From Pseudoduganella lutea (GTDB lineage: Bacteria; Pseudomonadota; Gammaproteobacteria; Burkholderiales; Burkholderiaceae_D), in the NCBI RefSeq assembly GCF_004209755.1, contig NZ_CP035913.1:3162001-3226000 (forward strand): DNA of 64,000 bases, read 5' to 3'. A program made the position numbers and the translations under genes. Each line of letters begins with the position of its first letter. Positions within the stretch are counted from its first letter, which is position 1. Shown in pieces: positions 1 to 9,382 of this stretch. Under the pieces are notes generated by a model, which worked only from the letters and a program-made list of their open reading frames with translations, was not told where the DNA came from and ran no database searches.

Positions 1-1072
1 GGCCTTCGGCGATGATGCCGTCCGCCGCGAACGCCTCGCCGGTGCGCACGAACACATGGTCGCCCGCCACCAGCGTGGCCGCGGCGACGACGCTGGTCTT
101 GCCCGATCCCGGCCAGCTGGCAAAGCGCGTGGCCGCGGCGGGCAGGCCATGGCGCATGCGCTCGAGGGTTCCCGCCGCCTTGCGCCGCGCATGCAGTTCC
201 AGCCAGCGGCTGGCCAGCAGCAGGAACACGAACATGGTGACGGAATCGAAATACGTGTCGCCCGTACCCCGCACGGTGGCCGCCACGCTGCCGCCGAATG
301 CCGCGGCGATGCCCAGCGCCACCGGCACATCCATCCCCACTGCGCGGGCACGCAGGCTGGCCAAAGCACCCAGGAAGAAAGGCTGCGCCGAATAGACGAC
401 GGCGGGGATCGTCAGCAGCAGGCTGGCCCAGCGCATCAGGGCGGCCATGTCAGCATCGAGCATGCCATCGCCGGCAAGGTAGGCGGGCGCCACATACATC
501 ATCACCTGCATCATGGACAGGCCGGCCACGAACAACTGCCGGCCCAGCGTGCGTGCCGCCTTGCGCAGCTGTTCTTCATGGCGCGCGGTATCGTACGGCC
601 ACGCGGCATAGCCGATCGTGCGCAGCGCATGCAGGAGGGCGGAAAGTTCCACCCGGCCGGGATGCCAGCGCACGGTCAGCCGTTCGGTTGCCACGTTCAG
701 GCTGGCCAGCGTCACGCCGGGCAGCGCCAGCAGCCGTCCTTCGACGAGCCACACGCAGGCCGCGCAGCGGATGCCTTCGACCAGCAGCACGGCTTCCATG
801 CCGCCGTCTTCCGCGACGAAACGGCTGTCGCCGTCATACAGGCGCAGCTCGGGGGGGACACAAACGGCATCGGCGCCATCGGCCGTGGCGGCAAAGCCCG
901 TGCGGTCGCTGTAGTAGCCTGCCTGGCCGATGTCGACAATCGTTTGAGCGACCGCCGCGCAGCCGGGGCAGCACATGTCGCGCGGCGCGCCATCGATCTG
1001 CACGTGCCAGTCCGAACCCGCAGGTACCGGCAAGCCGCAGTGGAAGCATTGCGGTTTCGGCACGGCGTTCAT
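1..1072 (-). CDS. ccoI: Copper-translocating P-type ATPase CcoI/FixI-like (3' part beyond window)
   Basis: This is the N-terminal 357 residues of a heavy-metal P1B-ATPase that probably supplies copper for cbb3 cytochrome oxidase assembly at the inner membrane. A Cys-rich head is visible (CFHCGLPVP near residue 9, CCPGC near 34), which is typical of the CcoI/FixI branch. An HMA domain follows with IRCAACVW (Cys 103 and 106), then four hydrophobic segments and the start of the actuator domain. The CPC transmembrane motif and DKTGT phosphorylation site lie outside the window. The ATG overlaps the stop of the upstream TauE/SafE gene by 4 bases (ATGA), so the two are translationally coupled. The family call is strong. 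The cbb3 role is inferred from the Cys-rich head and from hemN upstream. Confidence 0.88.
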   Translation of the reverse strand, partial: MNAVPKPQCFHCGLPVPAGSDWHVQIDGAPRDMCCPGCAAVAQTIVDIGQAGYYSDRTGFAATADGADAVCVPPELRLYDGDSRFVAEDGGMEAVLLVEGIRCAACVWLVEGRLLALPGVTLASLNVATERLTVRWHPGRVELSALLHALRTIGYAAWPYDTARHEEQLRKAARTLGRQLFVAGLSMMQVMMYVAPAYLAGDGMLDADMAALMRWASLLLTIPAVVYSAQPFFLGALASLRARAVGMDVPVALGIAAAFGGSVAATVRGTGDTYFDSVTMFVFLLLASRWLELHARRKAAGTLERMRHGLPAAATRFASWPGSGKTSVVAAATLVAGDHVFVRTGEAFAADGIIAEG

Positions 1073-1839
1073 GCCGGCGCCACCAGGCACAAGGCATCGA
1101 GCCAGCCGTGCGGCAGCCCCGCGGCATGGCGCACCAGGCCCAGCACGCCGAAGCCCAGCACCAGCACGCCGCAGGCGGCACGCACGGCGGGCCGCTGCAT
1201 CGCCTGGCGCAGCCATGCGCCGGCCAGGCCGAGTGCCAGCAGCATCGGCACCGTGCCCAGGCCGAACGCCAGCATCACGGTGGCGCCGCCCGTGGCGGAA
1301 CCGGCCAGTAGCGCCGTCAGCAGCACGCTGTACACCATGCCGCACGGTACCCAGCCCCACAGCGCGCCCAGCGCAAATGCCTTCGGCAGCGTATCGGCCG
1401 GCAGCAGGTAGCGCATCGCCGGCAGCAGCCGGCGCCACAGCACGTTGCCGGCCGCTTCCACACGCGCCAGTCCGTGCCAGGCATTCATCAGGTAAAGCCC
1501 GAGCGCCATGAGCATGGCATTGGCCAGCAGGTAGGCGATTGCCTGCCAGCGCGCCGCAAAGGCCAGTGTGCCCGCGCCGTTCACCAGCGCGCCGGCCAGG
1601 GCGCCGGCCAGCATGTAGCTGGCGATGCGCCCCGCGTTATAGGTCAGCACGCGCGCGGCGCCGTCGAGATCGATCGCCGGAAAGGTGGAGGTGTCCGGTA
1701 CGATCCGGATCGTGCGCCGCGGTACGGATGGTTTTAATGCCCCGCTCAGCGCGCCCACGATGCCGCCGCACATGCCGACGCAGTGCACGCTGCCGGCCAG
1801 GCCGACGGCGAACACGGGGAGCAGATTCAGCGCGCTCAT
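1069..1839 (-). CDS. Sulfite exporter TauE/SafE-family (UreH-like) membrane protein
   Basis: This 256-residue polytopic inner-membrane protein begins LLPVFAVGLAGSVHCVGMCG, the signature of the TauE/SafE/UreH-like subfamily that is found next to ccoI in many proteobacteria. Six or so hydrophobic helices can be counted. A hydrophilic loop at about residues 40-60 precedes the second helix. It lies 19 bases after hemN and overlaps ccoI by 4 bases, so the three are probably one transcript. A role in metal or thiol handling during cytochrome oxidase maturation is inferred from the context. The transported substrate cannot be read from the sequence. Confidence 0.82.
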   Translation of the reverse strand: MSALNLLPVFAVGLAGSVHCVGMCGGIVGALSGALKPSVPRRTIRIVPDTSTFPAIDLDGAARVLTYNAGRIASYMLAGALAGALVNGAGTLAFAARWQAIAYLLANAMLMALGLYLMNAWHGLARVEAAGNVLWRRLLPAMRYLLPADTLPKAFALGALWGWVPCGMVYSVLLTALLAGSATGGATVMLAFGLGTVPMLLALGLAGAWLRQAMQRPAVRAACGVLVLGFGVLGLVRHAAGLPHGWLDALCLVAPA

Positions 1840-1858
1840 GCCTGCCTCTCGCCGCCGG

Positions 1859-3301
1859 TCAGATGGTGCGCGAGTAGCGCAGCGGCTGCGGGGCGGCCGG
1901 TGCTGCGGCCGCGAACAGGCGTGCCTGGCGCAGGTGCCGGTCGAACACCATGCAGATGTTCCGGATCAGCAGCCGGCCTTTCGGCGTGACGGAGATCCAG
2001 TCATCCTCGAACGTCACCAGCCCGTCCGCCACGAACGCCTGCAGTTCCCGCAGCTCAGGGGCGAAGTACTCGCGGAACGGCTCGACCATGCCCTGTGCGA
2101 TGGATGCCACCGACAGCTCGAAATTGCACATCAGCCGCTGGATCACCAGGCGGCGCAGCAGGTCGTCGGCATCGAGCCGGTGGCCGCGCGCGATGGGCAG
2201 CCTGCCGGCATCGAGCCCGGCATAGTAGGCGTCCAGTGTTTTCTCGTTCTGGCTGTAGGTGCCGTTGACGGCGCTGATGGCGGACACGCCGCAGGCCACC
2301 AGGTCCATCTCGGCATGCGTGGAGTAACCCTGGAAGTTGCGGTGCAGCCGGCCCTGGCGCTGCGCCACCGCCAGGTCGTCCTGCGGCTTGGCGAAATGGT
2401 CCATGCCGATGTAGACGTAGCCGGCCGCGCCGAGGCGGCTGATGCACAGCGCGAGCATGTCGAGCTTGTCGGCGGGCGAGGGCAGGTCGGCGTCGCTGAT
2501 GCGCCGCTGCGGCTTGAACAGGTGCGGCATGTGCGCGTAGTTGTACAGCGCGATGCGATCCGGATTCGCCACGATGATCTTCGACAGGGTGGCTTCCATC
2601 GTGGCCGTCGTCTGCAGCGGCAAGCCGTAGATCAGGTCCACGCTGACCGAGCGGAATCCGGCGTCGCGCGCGGCATGCATGATCGCCATCGTTTCCGCGT
2701 AGGGCTGGATGCGGTTGACGGCCTTCTGCACGACCGGGTCGAAGTCCTGCACGCCCAGGCTGACGCGATTGAAGCCCTGCGTGCGCAGCGAGTGGATACG
2801 CCGCGGGTCGACGGTGCGCGGGTCGATCTCGATCGAGTATTCGCCTTCCTGGTCGGGCGCGAAGTCGAAGTGGCGACGCAGGTGCGCCATCAGTTCCGCC
2901 ATCTGCCGGTCGGAGAAATAGGTGGGCGTGCCGCCGCCGAAGTGCAGCTGTTCCACGCGGTTCATGCCGGCGAACAGCTTGCCCTGCATGGCCGTTTCCT
3001 GCTTCAGGTAGCCCAGGTAGGTGGCCGCCTTCGAGCGGTCCTTCGTTACGATCTTGTTGCAGGCGCAGTACCAGCACAGCCGGTCGCAGAACGGCACGTG
3101 CAGGTACAGCGACAGCGGTCGCCGCCCGCCGCGGTACGTGAGCCCGGCCAGTGCTTCGAGGTAGTGGCCGTAGCCGAACTCCGGCGTGAAGCGGTCGGCG
3201 GTCGGGTACGACGTGTAGCGCGGACCGGACATCGACAGCTTGCCGACGATGTCGGCATCGAACTCGATGGCCGGCACGGCGGCGGGAAACGTGTGGGACA
3301 T
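1859..3301 (-). CDS. hemN: Oxygen-independent coproporphyrinogen III oxidase HemN
   Basis: This radical-SAM enzyme decarboxylates coproporphyrinogen III to protoporphyrinogen IX without oxygen, in the cytoplasm. The 480-residue length is normal for HemN. The cluster motif CxxxCxxC is seen in HVPFCDRLCWYCACNK at about residue 68, and the family-typical GGGTPTYFSD and EIDPRTVD follow. The start has a good AGGAG site 6-10 bases upstream. An FNR-type palindrome sits about 75 bases upstream of the ATG, fitting anaerobic induction. It is the first gene of hemN-tauE-ccoI. Confidence 0.96.
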   Translation of the reverse strand: MSHTFPAAVPAIEFDADIVGKLSMSGPRYTSYPTADRFTPEFGYGHYLEALAGLTYRGGRRPLSLYLHVPFCDRLCWYCACNKIVTKDRSKAATYLGYLKQETAMQGKLFAGMNRVEQLHFGGGTPTYFSDRQMAELMAHLRRHFDFAPDQEGEYSIEIDPRTVDPRRIHSLRTQGFNRVSLGVQDFDPVVQKAVNRIQPYAETMAIMHAARDAGFRSVSVDLIYGLPLQTTATMEATLSKIIVANPDRIALYNYAHMPHLFKPQRRISDADLPSPADKLDMLALCISRLGAAGYVYIGMDHFAKPQDDLAVAQRQGRLHRNFQGYSTHAEMDLVACGVSAISAVNGTYSQNEKTLDAYYAGLDAGRLPIARGHRLDADDLLRRLVIQRLMCNFELSVASIAQGMVEPFREYFAPELRELQAFVADGLVTFEDDWISVTPKGRLLIRNICMVFDRHLRQARLFAAAAPAAPQPLRYSRTI

Positions 3302-3374
3302 GGTTGCTCCTGGGGTATTTCTTTATGGCAAGGCGCCACGGGTCCCAGTTTAGTTAGAGCAACACTTCAAAACT

Positions 3375-3388
3375 TTGATATAGGTCAA
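3375..3388. promoter_or_regulatory. FNR/Anr-type operator upstream of hemN
   Basis: TTGAT-ATAG-GTCAA matches the FNR consensus TTGAT-N4-ATCAA with one mismatch. It lies in the AT-rich gap between yiaA and hemN, about 75 bases before the hemN ATG. hemN and ccoI are classic FNR targets. Binding is inferred. Confidence 0.72.
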
Positions 3389-3471
3389 AAATAGAACAGC
3401 CACGCAAAATAAAACAGCCACCCCTTGCCAAGCAACAGATGGCTGTTCCAGGAAGCGTGATCAAGCAGTCG

Positions 3472-3888
3472 TCAGGTTTTTTCCTGCACGGGCTCCACCG
3501 GATCGGCGCTGTCGCGCACGTTCTTCTGCACGGCCACGGCGGCGAACAGGCTCAGCGCGAACGACATCGCATAAAACCCTTTTTCGCTCGGCGCCAGCGT
3601 GGCGTTCCACAAGCCCACGCCCAGCAGTGCCAGCGCGGCCAGCAGGGAGATCCAGCACAGGCCGAAATACAGCGCCGTGACGCGGATGCCTTCCAGCCGG
3701 TCGCGCACGGATTTTTGCAGCGAGACGGCAGCGAACAGGCCATACAGCAGCAGCGTCAGGTAATAGCCCTTTTCGTTCAGCTGCATCGTGGCGTTCCACA
3801 GGCCCATGAGGTAAGTGATGACGCCGACCAGCAGCGCGAGCCAGGAAGCGCCGATGAAGGCGCTGGTGGGACGTTGAGTGATTGCCAT
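3472..3888 (-). CDS. yiaA: YiaA/YiaB-type inner membrane protein
   Basis: This 138-residue membrane protein is made of two homologous YiaA/YiaB units. Each has two transmembrane helices and a shared pattern GLWNA..L...KGYY/KGFY...LFAA..(V)QK.VRD, once near residues 30-65 and again near 93-125. The tandem units are plain in the sequence. No biochemical function is established for the family. An AGAGGAG ribosome site precedes the ATG. It is transcribed toward hemN but is separated from it by a 170-base gap holding the FNR box, so it is probably a separate unit. Confidence 0.85.
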   Translation of the reverse strand: MAITQRPTSAFIGASWLALLVGVITYLMGLWNATMQLNEKGYYLTLLLYGLFAAVSLQKSVRDRLEGIRVTALYFGLCWISLLAALALLGVGLWNATLAPSEKGFYAMSFALSLFAAVAVQKNVRDSADPVEPVQEKT

Positions 3889-3976
3889 GAATACTCCTCT
3901 GTGAATGATGTCGATGTGGGCAGCGGGGGCGCGTGACGGTGATTGCCCCGCGCGCCCACGGATCAGACCAGAACGG

Positions 3977-4909
3977 TCAGGCCTTGCGTTTGATGCCGCG
4001 CAGCATCTTGGCGACGACGGTCACGACCGCCAGCACGATGGCGCCGGTGATCACGCCCACAACGATGTCCGCTACGTGCGGCGTAATCGCGGCCACCACC
4101 GGGCCAGCCGATGCTGCGGCGTTTTCCACCGCATGATGCAGGAACGGTGCGCCGTGGACGATGATGCTGCCGCCGACCATGAACATGGCCACGGTGCCGA
4201 GCACCGACAGCAGCTTCATCAAACGCGGCGCGGTGGCCAGCAGGCCACGGCCGACCAGGCGCGGCACGGCCATGCTGGCGCCGGTGCGCTGGGTGAGGTA
4301 CAGGCCCGCATCGTCCATCTTGACGATCGCGGCCACCAGGCCATAGACACCGACCGTCATGGCCAGCGCAATGGCGACCAGCACCGCCACCTGCTGGCTG
4401 AACGGCACGCCGGCCACGGTGCCCAGCGCGATCACGATGATCTCGGCGGACAGGATGAAGTCCGTGCGCACGGCGCCCTTGATCTTTTCCTTTTCCAGCG
4501 CGACCAGGTCGATTTGCGGGTTGGCGACGGCGGCCGCCAGTTCGGCGCGATGCGCCTCGTCATCCTCTTTGCTGTGCAGGAACTTGTGGGCCAGTTTCTC
4601 GAAGCCCTCGAAGCACAGGTAGGCGCCGCCGATCATCAGCAGCGGGGTGACGGCCCAGGGTGCGAACGCGCTGATCGCCAGCGCGGCGGGCACCAGGATC
4701 GCCTTGTTCTTCATGGAGCCCACGGCCACCGCCCAAACTACGGGCAATTCACGGTCCGCTTTCACGCCGGACACCTGCTGGGCGTTCAGCGCCAGGTCGT
4801 CGCCCAGCACGCCGGCCGTTTTCTTGGCGGCGACCTTGCTCATGGCGGCAACGTCGTCAAGGATGGTGGCAATATCGTCGATCAGGGCAAGCAGGCTGGT
4901 TCCGGCCAT
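3977..4909 (-). CDS. yedI: DUF808/YedI-family inner membrane protein
   Basis: This 310-residue membrane protein has the DUF808 signature. It begins [19 protein letters not shown], continues with [15 protein letters not shown] and [11 protein letters not shown], and then has several hydrophobic helices up to the basic C-terminus. The start was placed at 4909 because an alternative upstream frame runs into the divergent LysE-family gene and has no family similarity. A GAGAG ribosome site fits. The function of the family is not established. Confidence 0.85.
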   Translation of the reverse strand: MAGTSLLALIDDIATILDDVAAMSKVAAKKTAGVLGDDLALNAQQVSGVKADRELPVVWAVAVGSMKNKAILVPAALAISAFAPWAVTPLLMIGGAYLCFEGFEKLAHKFLHSKEDDEAHRAELAAAVANPQIDLVALEKEKIKGAVRTDFILSAEIIVIALGTVAGVPFSQQVAVLVAIALAMTVGVYGLVAAIVKMDDAGLYLTQRTGASMAVPRLVGRGLLATAPRLMKLLSVLGTVAMFMVGGSIIVHGAPFLHHAVENAAASAGPVVAAITPHVADIVVGVITGAIVLAVVTVVAKMLRGIKRKA

Positions 4910-5018
4910 CGGTAAATCTCTCAATAGTAATAAATATGGCAATCTTACCTTACTCGCCTGATGGGACCGCCGCGCTACAATCGCCCTCTTTATGGGTCTT
5001 TGAAGCAGGACTGTCCTT

Positions 5019-5654
5019 ATGAGCTTTGCAACCTGGCTGGGTTTCGCCATTTCCGCCATCATCATCGCACTGTCGCCCGGCTCGGGCGCCGTGCTGTCGA
5101 TGTCCCACGGCCTGTCGTATGGCGTGAAGAAAGCCAGCGTCACGGTGATGGGGCTGCAGCTGGGCCTGCTGCTGGTGCTGTTCATTGCCGGCGCCGGCGT
5201 GGGTTCGCTGCTGCTGGCTTCCGAAGTGGCATTCAATATCGTCAAGACGGTGGGGGCGCTGTACCTGATCTACCTGGGCCTGGCGCAATGGCGCGCGAAG
5301 GTAAAGGAGGGCACGGAAGTCGAAGTTGCCGCCCGCGCGGTGGCGCCTTCGGTGAAGCGCCGCCTGCTGACGGGCTTCCTGACCAATGCCACGAACCCGA
5401 AAGGCATCATTTTCATGGTGGCGGTGCTGCCGCAGTTCATCACGCAGGGCCAACCGGTGCTGCCCCAGCTGCTGATCCTGGCCGCCACGATGGTGGCGAT
5501 CGACATGACCGTCATGCACGGTTATGCCTATCTTGCTTCCACCATGCAAGGCTATTTCCGCGATGCGCGGGCCATGCGGTGGCAAAACCGCGTGTTCGGG
5601 GGCTTGTTGATGGCGGTGGGCACGGCGCTGTTCTTCGTCAAACGTAACGCCTGA
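5019..5654 (+). CDS. LysE/RhtB-family amino-acid exporter
   Basis: This 211-residue LysE/RhtB translocator would export an amino acid or homoserine-lactone-like compound across the inner membrane. The N-terminal motif [17 protein letters not shown] and the conserved [14 protein letters not shown] segment (about residues 120-133) mark the family, and six hydrophobic helices are predicted by eye. It is divergent from the DUF808 gene and has no partner genes. The substrate is unknown. Confidence 0.88.
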   Translation: MSFATWLGFAISAIIIALSPGSGAVLSMSHGLSYGVKKASVTVMGLQLGLLLVLFIAGAGVGSLLLASEVAFNIVKTVGALYLIYLGLAQWRAKVKEGTEVEVAARAVAPSVKRRLLTGFLTNATNPKGIIFMVAVLPQFITQGQPVLPQLLILAATMVAIDMTVMHGYAYLASTMQGYFRDARAMRWQNRVFGGLLMAVGTALFFVKRNA

Positions 5655-5762
5655 TCCCCGATTCGAAATTATTTGTAACGGACGTCTTCCCGGAACTTAT
5701 TCTGGCGTTATATGAAGTAGTTGAGCGAGTAAGCTGAACCACATAACGATCCGGAGAACGAG

Positions 5763-7817
5763 ATGTCCCGCAAATTCCTGCATTTTGTATTGCTGGCCGC
5801 CCTAGTGGCGGCCTCTTCATTGGCGTTGGCTGCCGAGCCGCCGACGCTGGTGGGCCGCATCTCCGCCGCCGAGGGCCAGGTCACGGTGCGCACCGATGAC
5901 GGCGATGAAACCGGTTCGCTGCTGAACTGGCCCGTCAAGGGTGGCGACCGCATCGCCACCGCCCGGGGTGCGCGCACCGAGTTTCGTGTCGGCCCGGTGG
6001 CCGTTCGCCTGGACGGCGACAGCGCGCTCGACGTCGAGGAACTGGATGAAGACGTGATGCGCCTGCGCCTGAACTACGGCTCGGCCAGCGTGCGGGTGCG
6101 CGATCCGCAGGCACTGTCCGGCTTCGAGCTGGCCACGCCGCATGGGCGCGTGCTGCTGACGGAACCGGGCACCGTGCGCGTCGATACCGACCGCGAGCCC
6201 GATACCACGACGGTTTCCGTGCTGATGGGCATCGCCCGGCTGGAAGCGGCCGGCACCGCGCTGACGCTGCGCACCGGCAAGCGCGCCGAGATCCGTGGCG
6301 ACGATGTCCGCACCGGCCAGGCATTGCAGGACGCGTTCGACGCTTGGGCCTTTGCGCGCGACCGCCGCGACGAGGCCGCGATCGCCTCCCGCTACATCCC
6401 GAATTACGTGACCGGCTACGAAGAGCTGGACCATTACGGCAGCTGGACGGTCAACGACGACTACGGCCCGCTGTGGACGCCCCGCACCATCGCCAGCGGC
6501 TGGTCGCCCTATAGCGATGGCCGCTGGGCCTGGGTGGCACCCTGGGGCTGGACATGGGTCGACAACGCCCCATGGGGCTACGCGCCCTTCCACTATGGCC
6601 GCTGGGTCACCGTGCGCAACCGCTGGTACTGGGCGCCCGGCCGCATCGTCGGCCGCCCCGTGTGGGCGCCGGCGCTGGTGGGCTGGGTGGGTGGCGACGG
6701 CTGGTCGGTGGCGTTCAACGACCGCCGCAACCGCCCCGGGCTGGGCTGGTATCCACTGACGCCGCGCGACCGCTACGTGCCCCATTACCGTGTGACGCCG
6801 GACCATGAGCGGCGCCTCGGCTGGCAATACCGCGGCAATAACGAACGGTGGAAAGAGACGCCGACCCGCCGCGAGGGCGTGACGATCGTGCCGCGCGAAG
6901 GCTTCGAGGGGCGCCGCAGCGTGCAGGTGAACACCCTGCCGCGTGCCAGCGCGGGATTGAACCCGGCAAGGCTCCCGGTGGCTTCCGCCCCCGTGGTGGT
7001 GCCGGGCTTTGCCCGCGCACCGGACCGTAACCGCGACGGTATCGCCGACCGGTCGCAAGGCAGTGGATCGCAGGTCGGCCGTCCGCAGATCGACCGGCCG
7101 CAGATCGACCGGCCGCAGATCAACCGCTTGCAGACGGACCGCGATAACGATGGCATGCCGGACCGCGGGCAAGTAGGCCGCGAGCGTGAAAGCATCGCCG
7201 AGCGCGTGCAGGCCGACCGCAACCGCGACGGTACGCCGGACCGGCTGCAGGGCGATCGTGGGCGCGAAGTCATCACGACGAATCGCATCCAGGCCGACCG
7301 CTTCCAGGGAGACCGCAATGTCGACAGCGTGGCGGAGCGGATGCAACGGGAGCGCAACGAAGCGCCGTTCCGGGGGAATAATGCGATCGTGACCGAACGG
7401 CCGCGCGTGGAACGGCCGCAGGTGGAACGCCCGCAGGTGGAACGCCCCATCGCCCAGCCGGCGTTCAGCGCGCCCGCCCCGGTGGCGGCGCCCCCGGTGC
7501 CGCGGCCACAGGCGGAGCCGGCGCCATCCCGGTCGTTCATCGCCAACGAGCGGCTGGAACAGCGCCGGGAAATGATGGAAGCGCGCCGCGAGATGGACAA
7601 CCGCCGCCAAGCCGAGGCTGTCCAGCGCATGTCGATCCAGCAACAGGCACCGGCGCCTCAGCCGCGGCCGGCACCGGCACCGATGCCGGCTCCCGCCCCG
7701 GTCATGCAGCCCCGCCCGGCGCCCGTGGCGCAGCCGGCACCCGCACCGGCGCCTGCACCCAGCGTGCAACCGCGCGGTAACCGCTCCGACCGTGGGGATG
7801 GCGTGCGCGAGCGCTGA
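5763..7817 (+). CDS. Exported FecR-domain / DUF6600 protein with Arg-Asp-Pro repeat tail
   Basis: This is a 684-residue exported protein. A signal peptide (cleavage after ALA-AEPP, near residue 25) is followed by a FecR-like domain (about 30-190). Next comes a Trp/Tyr-rich DUF6600 region (about 210-340, with GSWTVNDDYGPLWTP and GRWAWVAPWGWTW). A low-complexity tail carries RPQIDRPQIDRPQINR and three DxNxDGxxD/DxDNDGxxD-like units (DRNRDGIADR, DRDNDGMPDR, DRNRDGTPDR), which resemble calcium-binding thrombospondin type-3 repeats. The C-terminus is Pro/Ala-rich. CGGAGAACGAG precedes the ATG. A surface or periplasmic structural role is plausible, but nothing enzymatic is visible. Confidence 0.8.
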   Translation: MSRKFLHFVLLAALVAASSLALAAEPPTLVGRISAAEGQVTVRTDDGDETGSLLNWPVKGGDRIATARGARTEFRVGPVAVRLDGDSALDVEELDEDVMRLRLNYGSASVRVRDPQALSGFELATPHGRVLLTEPGTVRVDTDREPDTTTVSVLMGIARLEAAGTALTLRTGKRAEIRGDDVRTGQALQDAFDAWAFARDRRDEAAIASRYIPNYVTGYEELDHYGSWTVNDDYGPLWTPRTIASGWSPYSDGRWAWVAPWGWTWVDNAPWGYAPFHYGRWVTVRNRWYWAPGRIVGRPVWAPALVGWVGGDGWSVAFNDRRNRPGLGWYPLTPRDRYVPHYRVTPDHERRLGWQYRGNNERWKETPTRREGVTIVPREGFEGRRSVQVNTLPRASAGLNPARLPVASAPVVVPGFARAPDRNRDGIADRSQGSGSQVGRPQIDRPQIDRPQINRLQTDRDNDGMPDRGQVGRERESIAERVQADRNRDGTPDRLQGDRGREVITTNRIQADRFQGDRNVDSVAERMQRERNEAPFRGNNAIVTERPRVERPQVERPQVERPIAQPAFSAPAPVAAPPVPRPQAEPAPSRSFIANERLEQRREMMEARREMDNRRQAEAVQRMSIQQQAPAPQPRPAPAPMPAPAPVMQPRPAPVAQPAPAPAPAPSVQPRGNRSDRGDGVRER

Positions 7818-7836
7818 CCGTGGCATACCCCACAGC

Positions 7837-7919
7837 AAAACTGGGGACGTACCGGTGCGCCGGACCGCCCTGTTTCCAGGCAATCTTTCCTGGAAACAGG
7901 GGTCTGTCCCCGGTTTTTG
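7837..7919. repeat. Intergenic palindromic repeat, copy 1
   Basis: The element opens with AAAACTGGGGACGTACC and ends GTCTGTCCCCGGTTTTT. Between them is a perfect 12-bp inverted repeat CCTGTTTCCAGG/CCTGGAAACAGG (7869-7880 and 7889-7900). Related copies occur at 47924-47992 and 61057-61157 in this window. It lies just after the FecR gene. It could act as a terminator or as a REP/BIME-like repeat. Confidence 0.75.
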
Positions 7920-8140
7920 TTTTGCGGCCCAGCCGGGGATTTTGTTCATTCATGCGCGGTTTCGCGCAGCCTGTCACAAAGTCGTAGCGGGCCGTTTGTA
8001 CACTGGCTACAGTTCTCATGCCGGGAAAGCACGCACGACAGGCTGACAGTTTCCAAGCAGCCGCAGCAAGCCGATTCCCGTAACTGTTCCAGTGTCCCAA
8101 CTATTCCGTGCGTGGTATTTCCTCACCCAGAATAGTTTTC

Positions 8141-8168
8141 GGCCAGCCTTCAGGGCTGGCCTTTTTTT
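8141..8168 (+). terminator. Rho-independent terminator with no gene directly upstream
   Basis: A stem GGCCAGCC-TTCAG-GGCTGGCC is followed by seven T. The nearest upstream gene on this strand ends 320 bases earlier. The 7920-8140 stretch has no convincing ORF, so the hairpin either ends a long FecR 3' UTR or terminates an unannotated small RNA. Confidence 0.8.
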
Positions 8169-8271
8169 GTACCGCCCCGTGGCCCCGGTCCTTTCGCTAA
8201 AATAGCGGATTGGCGCGCGGTATTGTCCACGCCGGCGCCGTTCACTCATCCGTTTATCGATTGGAACAGAC

Positions 8272-8547
8272 ATGGCTGCGATCCCTCCGACAGAGTCCCT
8301 CATTGAATACCCGAGCGACTTCCCGATCAAGGTGATGGGCCCCACGCACGATGCCTTCACCGTGACCGTCATCGAAGTCGTCATGAAGCACGATCCGACT
8401 TTCCATGAAGGAAAACTCGAAATCCGTCCGTCATCCGGCGGCAAGTACACGGGCCTGACCGTGACCGTGCGCGCCACCAGCCGCGAACAGCTCGATGCAC
8501 TGTATGCCGAGCTGTCCGGCCACCCGATGGTCAAAGTTGTTCTGTAA
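8272..8547 (+). CDS. ybeD: YbeD-family protein (DUF493)
   Basis: This 91-residue ACT-like small protein matches the YbeD/DUF493 family: it opens with a SLIEYPSDFPIKVMG segment, has a conserved central region, and ends LDALYAELSGHPMVKVVL. The family sits upstream of lipB in very many proteobacteria, as here. Its molecular role is uncertain; a regulatory role is suspected. Length and gene order are normal. Confidence 0.92.
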   Translation: MAAIPPTESLIEYPSDFPIKVMGPTHDAFTVTVIEVVMKHDPTFHEGKLEIRPSSGGKYTGLTVTVRATSREQLDALYAELSGHPMVKVVL

Positions 8548-8562
8548 GCAACTGCCCGGTCT

Positions 8563-8593
8563 TTGAGCAAGAGCAAGGTACCAGGCGTATAAT
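8563..8593 (+). promoter_or_regulatory. Candidate sigma-70 promoter for lipB-lipA
   Basis: TTGAGC (8563-8568) and a perfect TATAAT (8588-8593) are separated by 19 bases. They lie in the gap between ybeD and lipB. The spacing is slightly long, but the -10 box is exact in a GC-rich genome. Confidence 0.5.
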
Positions 8594-8623
8594 GGCCGGG
8601 CTTTGATCAATGCAAGCCCAGCC

Positions 8624-9361
8624 ATGTCCATGACATCCACGTCCACGACGCGAGCCGAATCGGCGGTGATCCGCCACCTCGGCCAAGCCGATTACGAACC
8701 CACGTTCGCCGCGATGCGCGCGTTCACGGACGCGCGCACCCCGGATACGCCCGACGAGCTGTGGATCGTCGAGCACCCGGCCGTCTACACGCTGGGCCTC
8801 GGCGCGGACCGCGGCCACCTGCTGGGCGGCGCCGCGCACATCCCGGTGGTGCAGACGGACCGCGGCGGCGAAGTGACGTTCCACGGCCCTGGCCAGGTCG
8901 TCATCTACCTGCTGATGGACCTGCGCCGCAACAAACCGGGCGGCAAGCTGTATGCCCGCCAGTTCGTGCACAAGATCGAACAGGCGATCATCGACGTGCT
9001 GGCCACGTATCGCCTGGCGGGCGAGCGCATCGAAGGCGCGCCCGGCATCTATATCGCCGAAGGCCCGAAGCGGGGGGCGAAAATCGCCGCGCTCGGATTG
9101 AAAGTGCGTGGTAACGGCTGCACCTATCACGGCGTGTCGCTGAACGTGGCGATGGACCTGGCGCCGTTTACCTGGATTAACCCCTGTGGCTATGCCGGCC
9201 TGGAAACCATCGACATGCGGTCGATGGGCGTCGACGTGCCGCTGGCCGACGTGCAGCTGGCGCTGGCCAACGAGCTGGTGCGCCAGCTCGACGTTGCCGG
9301 ATCCACTGCCCAATCCATTGCCCAAGCCGCCGCACCGACCGATCTCTCCGCCGCCGCCTGA
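8624..9361 (+). CDS. lipB: Octanoyl-[ACP]:protein N-octanoyltransferase LipB
   Basis: LipB transfers octanoate from acyl carrier protein to lipoyl domains of 2-oxoacid dehydrogenases and Gcv[13 protein letters not shown] (about residue 80) and the catalytic region [12 protein letters not shown]...GCTYHG (active Lys and Cys) are present. The start was set at 8624 rather than the in-frame TTG at 8603, which lies very close to the -10 box; ATG 8630 is an alternative. The C-terminal 25 residues are Ala-rich and dispensable-looking. lipA follows 21 bases downstream. Confidence 0.95.
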   Translation: MSMTSTSTTRAESAVIRHLGQADYEPTFAAMRAFTDARTPDTPDELWIVEHPAVYTLGLGADRGHLLGGAAHIPVVQTDRGGEVTFHGPGQVVIYLLMDLRRNKPGGKLYARQFVHKIEQAIIDVLATYRLAGERIEGAPGIYIAEGPKRGAKIAALGLKVRGNGCTYHGVSLNVAMDLAPFTWINPCGYAGLETIDMRSMGVDVPLADVQLALANELVRQLDVAGSTAQSIAQAAAPTDLSAAA

Positions 9362-9382
9362 ACGAATCAACCAGAGAACCCT

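Noticed and set aside
1685..3394. Long plus-strand frame (569 codons) across hemN
   Set aside because: It is antisense to a perfect HemN with radical-SAM motif; its composition (His, Arg, Gln, Ala-rich) is typical of GC-driven shadow frames.
7071..7130. Short direct repeats resembling a CRISPR start
   Set aside because: They are in-frame coding repeats (RPQIDR) without unique spacers.
5817..7949. 710-codon minus-strand frame opposite the FecR gene
   Set aside because: Antisense to a protein with signal peptide and recognised domains; no family features.
7974..7993. CTGTCACAAAG-type half of a Pho box
   Set aside because: Only one half-site matches; the second direct repeat is absent.
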